A DNA stretch of 64,000 nucleotides, from positions 310,001 through 374,000 of the forward strand of contig JASANG010001107.1 in the NCBI GenBank assembly GCA_030248215.1, in the 5' to 3' direction. Below the pieces are notes generated by a model that did not search any database, was not told the DNA's origin, and saw only the letters and a list, made by a program, of their open reading frames with translations. Position numbers and translations under genes: made by a program. Every line of letters starts with the position of its first letter. The first letter of the stretch is position 1. Positions 58,501-64,000 of the stretch are shown one piece after another. Source of the stretch: Enoplolaimus lenunculus. Taxonomy: Eukaryota > Nematoda > Enoplea > Enoplida > Thoracostomopsidae.

Positions 58501-61500
58501 TTAGTGTTTTTATGAATGTGTTTATGCATTCGTTAATTGTTAGCACTGCTTCGACCCTGGAAATTAGGCAAAACCTCCATCTTACGAGTTGCATAAACAT
58601 ATTAAATATAAATATATAACACACATACGTAGTATATACGTGCTCGAACGTGTCTGCGTGGCACATTTATGTGCATATGGACGGACATTAGACACTGTGA
58701 CTTTTATGTTGTGGTAGGTTTGCCGAACGCGCGAAAGAAAAGTTTGGCGCGTGGTTAACTTCCTTCGCGTTCGTGAATGTTTGGTGCACAGTGTTGTTTA
58801 CGTTTCTTTGTGGTGATGGGTCTATGGTTGTGTATGTGCCGGGCATCGGGTGATGGTGCGAGAGCGGCTGCTGTAACCTCGAGTCAATACTGATGTGTGT
58901 TTGGGCAGTTATGTATAGTATGTATAGGTATGTTGTGTATATGTATTGTATATATTTATGTTCATGCGTCATTATATATTGTAATGTAAGTAGTTTCTGA
59001 AAACAGTTGTCGTGTGTTTTGTCTATGTTCTGGAACCTGCTGGCCATTCAAGACACTAGCGCTTGAGGCGCGAGTTGATAAATAGTCTATGGCTTTAGCC
59101 TTGGCAATATGCAGGGCACAGTGAGCGAATTGGTTTTGTATAGAAAGAATTGTTGAGTGTGTGCGTGTCATTTCTGCGGATGTAATGGGGATGTGTTTGA
59201 ACGAGATTAACTGTTAAATGGTCAGTTGGATGAGAAAGTGCAGATATAATCTGTAGGCAGATTAGAACATAAAACTTTGTATTAACATTTGAGTAAGAAT
59301 GGTTGTTTTGTTAATAAGCCAAGATAATTAAACCGTATTATATATATTGGCTTTAGTTGATACCTAAGTATGGACTCTACGTCTGATTTATGTCCTGTCC
59401 TAAAGAGCTACTACTCCAGTTGGGACTGGAATGTTCTAAACGATATCTGTTGTTCTGGGCAGTCCAAACAAGTGCCGGAATTCAAATTGCATTTTGATTG
59501 GAGAATTGAACATCCCAAACATTTTATATTACAGGGATTTTGAACGATGTAATCAAAGCAACAAAAAAGCATAAAGGCGGCGGATGGACTGTCCTTGTTG
59601 TTGATCGGCTGGCAATGCGCATGGTTTCAGCATGTTGTAAAATGCACGAAATTATGGACGAAGGAATAACAAGTATATATGTAAAATTTTGGTTATATAA
59701 TATACATACATGTATTTAGCTTTTGAATGAAAAGTTTTGTTTGCTGTGCCTTGCCTCAAGGTTCCGCATTCTGAAATATGCGTAGCATCTATCACCAGTT
59801 AGCGATAGGTTTTCAAACTGATGAACTTCATCAATGTTATAGATTTCTATGAAAAATCGATAATGCGAAAAACGTGCAAATTTTGAACCTCACTAGTCAC
59901 TGGTTCGAAAGATACAGGATCTAATATCATCAACTGAGGTGCTACACACATTTGCGAATACATGCCCAGATGTGTTTCGATTGCAAGGAAAGCAAGCTAT
60001 TTTAACTCGTTGACAATTTTGTTTGGACTGAGACTATGCATAACCGTTATGGCTGGAAATGTGGCTTAATGTCTTAATATATACGTGTGTTTGTACGTTT
60101 AGTTGTCGAAGATCTGATGAAAAAACGGGAACCGCTAGAAGCACTCGACGCTATATATTTGATTCAACCGACAAAGGAGGTATATATGAGCCATAACGCT
60201 ATTTAGGCCCATAATGTGCTTTATTTAGTTTTGGTGGTTGTTTAGATTTGATACCTACTGCCTGTGATTTTGTTTAGAAGCCTTGAGTTTAATACAGCAT
60301 TCGGCAGAAAACAGCAATGGCTAGATTCGTGTTGTATACGTGTTTAATGATCTATTTAAGTATGGTTTCAATGGACATCGCGAGTTCCGAAATTGGCTAT
60401 AATAATATTAAGTTCATGCGCTATTGACATCTTCTATCAAAAACTACCACTTTGTTTTTGTGTTGTTTTTCATATTTTTTAATATATTTTAGTCAATAGA
60501 CATCCTGATTGACGATTTCTCAGGTCCTCGCAATCAATACCGAGCAGTTCATCTGTATTTCACTGAAGGTACGTGGATGTTGTTCGTTATTTTTAATGTA
60601 TTTCTGAATCTGATAGTGCAGCACAAAGATAAAACACGGTTTTTTTGTAACTCTTGTGTGGGTTGCTGACGGCCCAGTTGCCGGCTTTGTTAAATGGTTG
60701 TTATGGACATGGCATAGAACACAGCGTTTTCTCCCTCACTATTTTATACTTATAGAACCCCTGCTCAGCAGAATAATTAGTGCTTGCACCAGCCCAGGTT
60801 CCAACTGGGTGAAGCAACTGTTCAGGATACATGTATGTATAGTAATGGTACAGTAAATTTTTCGGCTCAAATTTAGAGTAATATGTTTGCACTCTGAAAT
60901 AATTTGTTGCACACTTGAAGAAATTTTCACACACCCCAAAATTTGAAAAACCCGGATAGGTGCTTAGTTGACATTTCTTGGTAGGTGGGCAGTTTTTCTG
61001 TGCAGTGTTATACATTCGTAAGCAATTTAGCACTGCAAGACAAGTGTATTATAAGCAACTCGTCTTAAATCAGAGCAGGCATTATGTGGTTTATTTAAGT
61101 TGTTAATTTAATGGTTTTTAGCGTGTTCGGACAATTTATTTCAAGGATTAAGCCATAGCAACGCATCGCGTTATATTAAAACATTGAAGGAAATAAACAT
61201 TGCATTCCTGCCATACGAGTCCCAAGTAAGTCGGTATGGTATGTTATAGTTATTTTTCGTATGGTTTGGTTTTGTAACTATATTTCATTTGCCTGCATTT
61301 AAATTGTTTGTTTACAATGCTTTGGTTATAGCACAGTCAACCTCATTTGCAAAATATTGCCAAAGGATGCTTCCCCTCTGTAAATGGTTCCCTGCAGTAC
61401 AAATTATTGTTATTCTGGATTACGTACTATATAATGTTTAATTTTTCTGCTACAGGTGTTTTCACTGGACAACAAAGAAACATTTTCGTTGTATTTTAAT

Positions 61501-63942
61501 CCAACACGTCAAGGTGAACTGACCTCAAATTTAGAACGCATCGCAGAGCAAATTGCAACAGTTTGTTCAACTCTCGGCGAGTACCCGAGTGTACGATATC
61601 GAGCGTAAGTTGCGAAAAGGGGCAGGAGCTTTTATTAGGAGCCAAGAAATTTTTGGTAATATAAAATTCTTTTAATGGGGCACTAAAATTATTGGTTATG
61701 AGGAGATGGGTTTTCGTTGGTCTTACATGTTTGTGGTCCAGAAATACCTGCAGTAAACAGGAAAAAATTTTGTTGTGTGTATGTAACGATTTACGTAACT
61801 TTTTGTTGGTTAAATGTATTAAACCTTATGAAAGCACTGCTTTTGTATGATTATATCACAATAATTCACAGTGACTACGACAAAAATGTTGAATTGGCTC
61901 ATTTGGTTCAGCAAAAACTGGACGCCTACAAAGCAGATGAACCTACCATGGGAGAGGTTAGTTTATCCATTGAAGTTGTCGCTTGACTAGCCAATGTTTT
62001 TATTAATGGTCTTTGGAAGCTGGACAACTAATGACGCTTTAGAAGTAGGTTGGCCTGTATGCAATGCCAACGAGTTGTTCAGTATTATGGACGGCTTATA
62101 TAGCGACTCATTGAAAGTGCAGTTAACAGCATACAATATGCCAATTCCGAATGGAACATTGTTTTTCAACATGCAAAACTAATAACATTTGTTATTCCAG
62201 CAAATCTACTTTTTTCGGAAACAAAGGTTATTTAGTGCCCGACCTCAGTTCAGAGATTTGTAACCTGAAGCAAAACATAGATTTATATAACAAGTTGTTC
62301 AAAATTTTTATTGTTTAATAGGTAAGTATATTGCCGAACATATTTTTATCCGGGTTTTGGATTCAGCTTTTTCACAACGGAATCCGAACCGCCAAGTTTT
62401 GCCTTATTCGAACCTTTGTTGGCACCCTTTTTCACAGTATATTATTAGTGGTCATTGTGTTTGAAGTGTCGAAACCAAGTTTTTACCGATTCCGTTGTCA
62501 ATTTTATCTTGAAATTTTGCCGATGCCGATTAACGGCACAACCGTCATAATTGGATTCTTCTTAGAACTACGCACTTATATGTTTGGTATTGTCAGTTAA
62601 CCATTTATTGGCCTAACAGTTGTTGCATTTTTCAATTCTCTAGGATTACTATTTCTAACCAGTGGAAATTAGGGGTTAGATTTTTAAATACGCCGATGAC
62701 GTCGTACTGTGGCTGATACATGTAAAAATTCTGCCTGCGGTTACAGTCACTTAGTACGAACATTTATTTTAAGGGTCCAGATAAAGCACGATCTCAGTTG
62801 ATAATTGTCGATCGCGGGGTTGATGGAGTTAGTCCTCTACTTCACGAATTAACATTCCAAGCGATGGCCTATGACCTTGTTACTATTGAGAATGATGTCT
62901 ACAGGTATGGGAACTATTCCCATATGCGTATAGCACCTGTCACCACGTTGTGATAGAGGTTTTCAAACTCACGAACTCCGGCCGTTTGGATATCAAAACT
63001 TGCACAGAATTAGTACAAATGAAATTTGAAAATATGCTAAATTTCGATGCTCATTATTTAGATCAGACTCAAGTTTAGAATTAGGCTTAGTGAACAGGCC
63101 CTTACATTCAACATATGCCTCTCAGTGTATGAACTCTGTCTGATAACGTTTCAGTTACGAATCGGGAAGCGGCGAAGATAGCGGCGATAAGCAAGTGGTA
63201 CTTGATGAAAACGATGATCTGTGGGCGGCACTGAGGCATAAACACATTGCAGTTGTTTCTACGTAAGCTCAGATAAATAATGTAGTTTATAGAAGATCTG
63301 CAGTGAATGCTAATTTAAAGTTTTAAACGGTAATTGATTCTGAATTTCTAAATGTTTATAGTGGCATCAAATTCAATGTGAGTGTCCCACTTGCAGACCA
63401 GTTGAGGCGATGCACATTGGTTGCAGACAAAAGCGATTCCAACCACATTGAATAGTTATAAACGCCTTGAACCACGGGGTATAGAAGGGGTGCGCTTACA
63501 ACTATCTGAACATCATTATGATATGAATTTCTAAATGCTTATAGTGGTTCAACGTACGGTGCACATAATAAATAAGCTGTTGCATTTTACCGCAAATATG
63601 TTCATTATAATTGCTAAGTTGCTTACTATGTACGTGCATGCTGCCGGTACGGAACTAATATAATATGAATTTACTTTATATTCTATTAAACTGGCCAGTG
63701 CACAATTACAGTCGTAAAGCTTATTTTTCAGTGAAGTAACTAACGGTCTCAAGAACTTTAGTCAAGGCAAAAAGGGGATGACAGCGGCGGATGCAAAATC
63801 GGTCAAAGATTTGTCAAATTTGATTAAGAAAATGCCTCAGTATCAGAAGCAATTGAATAAATATTCGACGCATCTACATTTGGCTGAAGACTGTATGAAG
63901 CGATACAAAGAAGGTGTTGATAAACTGTGCAAAGTTGAACAG
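55519..63942 (+). CDS. unc-18: UNC-18 / Rop / Munc18-1 (Sec1 family), 5' part
   Basis: Ten exons join in phase to 369 residues: 55519-55546, 59535-59672, 60103-60179, 60493-60568, 61122-61225, 61456-61604, 61872-61956, 62774-62904, 63155-63262, 63732-63942; the gene runs past the window. The part seen equals residues 1-370 of the 594-residue vertebrate Munc18-1: domain 1, domain 2 and most of 3a. Family residues that bind closed syntaxin (D33, M37, R38; D34, M38, R39 in Munc18-1) and the syntaxin N-peptide pocket (F113, L128, E130; F115, L130, E132) are kept. The protein is a cytosolic SM protein that guides SNARE assembly for synaptic vesicle fusion. All nine introns fall at positions I recall for human STXBP1, with the same phase; one human intron (c.1029/1030) is absent. 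Wording such as [19 protein letters not shown] and [16 protein letters not shown] is nematode-like. Confidence 0.96.
55547..59534 (+). other. unc-18: unc-18 intron 1
   Basis: 3988 nt from GTAAGT to TATTACAG. It holds the second GGGGCCGGTACTA repeat (56055-56185), a SINE (56478-56600), an (ACGT)n run near 57640, and minus-strand open frames at 57876-58045 and 58962-59171. None of these open frames is identified. First introns of this size often hold enhancers, but I see no specific site. Confidence 0.8.
56478..56600 (+). repeat. tRNA-derived SINE (copy 2)
   Basis: CTCGAGTGCTAAGCTCTTAT, then GAGTGGTTAAACGCCTCCCA resemble a tRNA 5' half with an A-box. Aligns with the minus-strand copy at 51088-51172 through CTCGAG, AAGCTC and ACGCCTC. 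Outer limits uncertain. Confidence 0.5.
59535..59672 (+). CDS. unc-18: unc-18 exon 2
   Basis: Residues 10-55: [40 protein letters not shown]. Acceptor TATTACAG, donor GTATAT, phase 1 in and out. Carries the D33/M37/R38 surface that contacts closed syntaxin in this family. Confidence 0.96.
59765..59966. repeat. MITE-4 in unc-18 intron 2
   Basis: Left end GCATTCTGAAATATGCGTAG; complement of right end GCATGTATTCGCAAATGTGTG. Palindromic ATCACCAGTTAGCGAT inside the left arm. Near full length. Confidence 0.65.
60103..60179 (+). CDS. unc-18: unc-18 exon 3
   Basis: Residues 56-81: [26 protein letters not shown]. Acceptor TACGTTTAG, donor GTATAT, phase 0 out. Matches Munc18-1 [20 protein letters not shown]. 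Confidence 0.96.
60493..60568 (+). CDS. unc-18: unc-18 exon 4
   Basis: Residues 82-106: [25 protein letters not shown]. Acceptor TATTTTAG, donor GTACGT, phase 1 out. Confidence 0.95.
61122..61225 (+). CDS. unc-18: unc-18 exon 5
   Basis: Residues 107-141: [35 protein letters not shown]. Holds F113, L128 and E130 of the N-peptide pocket. Acceptor GTTTTTAG, donor GTAAGT. Confidence 0.96.
61456..61604 (+). CDS. unc-18: unc-18 exon 6
   Basis: Residues 142-190: [49 protein letters not shown]. Domain 2. Acceptor GCTACAG, donor GTAAGT, phase 2 out. Confidence 0.96.
61872..61956 (+). CDS. unc-18: unc-18 exon 7
   Basis: Residues 191-219: [28 protein letters not shown]. Acceptor ATTCACAG, donor GTTAGT, phase 0 out. 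Confidence 0.96.
62774..62904 (+). CDS. unc-18: unc-18 exon 8
   Basis: Residues 220-262: [43 protein letters not shown]. Contains the Sec1-family LIIVDRG.D motif. Acceptor TATTTTAAG, donor GTATGG, phase 2 out. Confidence 0.96.
62912..63065. repeat. MITE-4 left half in unc-18 intron 8
   Basis: Begins CCCATATGCGTATAGCACC, TGTCACCACGTTGTGATAG, and continues through the family's TTTTCAAACTCACGAACTCC phrase; the right end is not present. Confidence 0.55.
63155..63262 (+). CDS. unc-18: unc-18 exon 9
   Basis: Residues 263-298: [36 protein letters not shown]. The Gly/Ser/Asp-rich start replaces the variable YETSGIGE loop of Munc18-1. Acceptor CGTTTCAG, donor GTAAGC. Confidence 0.95.
63732..63942 (+). 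CDS. unc-18: unc-18 exon 10 (last in window)
   Basis: Residues 299-369: [65 protein letters not shown]. Domain 3a. It spans the position of a human intron, so two exons are fused here. Donor GTAAGG; the window ends 58 nt into the next intron. Confidence 0.96.
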
Positions 63943-64000
63943 GTAAGGTAGCTTCTGTTCATGTAATTACGTTTTTAATGTTTTGTTTAGCTTTCGAATA

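Overview
The window is AT-rich animal nuclear DNA with long introns and dense small repeats. Three genes with introns can be read exon by exon, and each model keeps an open frame across its junctions. The host looks like an ecdysozoan, most likely a nematode, perhaps of an early-branching (enoplean) lineage. The reasons are the UNC-18-like wording of the Sec1/Munc18 protein, a secreted PAN-domain gene, an ecdysone-receptor-like nuclear receptor, short TTTCAG/TTTTAG acceptors, and TTAGGC-type hexamers (the nematode telomere unit) inside one repeat family. This is inference from motifs; no database search was possible.

Layout. 1-735: short inverted-repeat elements and a tRNA-Arg(TCG). 735-9.2 kb: a minus-strand gene for a secreted PAN/apple-domain protein (signal-peptide exon at 9181, last recognised exon at 3861), cut up by repeats. 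9.2-22 kb: repeat-rich DNA with a few weak exon candidates. 22.8-32.4 kb: a minus-strand NR1H nuclear receptor, eight coding exons, 1030 codons, with a 400-residue C-terminal tail. A possible extra 5' exon lies at 33.5 kb. 33.5-55.5 kb: no recognised host gene; it holds repeats, a 41-unit 47-bp minisatellite (46.7-48.7 kb), and two LINE 3' ends pointing at each other (53.9-54.6 kb). 55.5-64 kb: the plus-strand unc-18/Rop/Munc18-1 gene, ten exons coding 369 residues, running off the window end.

Repeats. Four small inverted-repeat families recur. MITE-1: hAT-like, ends GGCGGAGGTACGG, 8-bp target duplication. MITE-2: ends CTGTAGTGACCCGAATAAG, TA duplication. MITE-3: TTAGGC-rich interior, ends near GGCCAATGTTACTTT. 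MITE-4: ends with GTAGCACCTATCACC. A tRNA-derived SINE also occurs twice. The three genes are not an operon: two lie on the minus strand and one on the plus strand, far apart. Their roles (cuticle or matrix protein, moulting-hormone-type receptor, synaptic exocytosis) are unrelated except for being typical moulting-animal genes.
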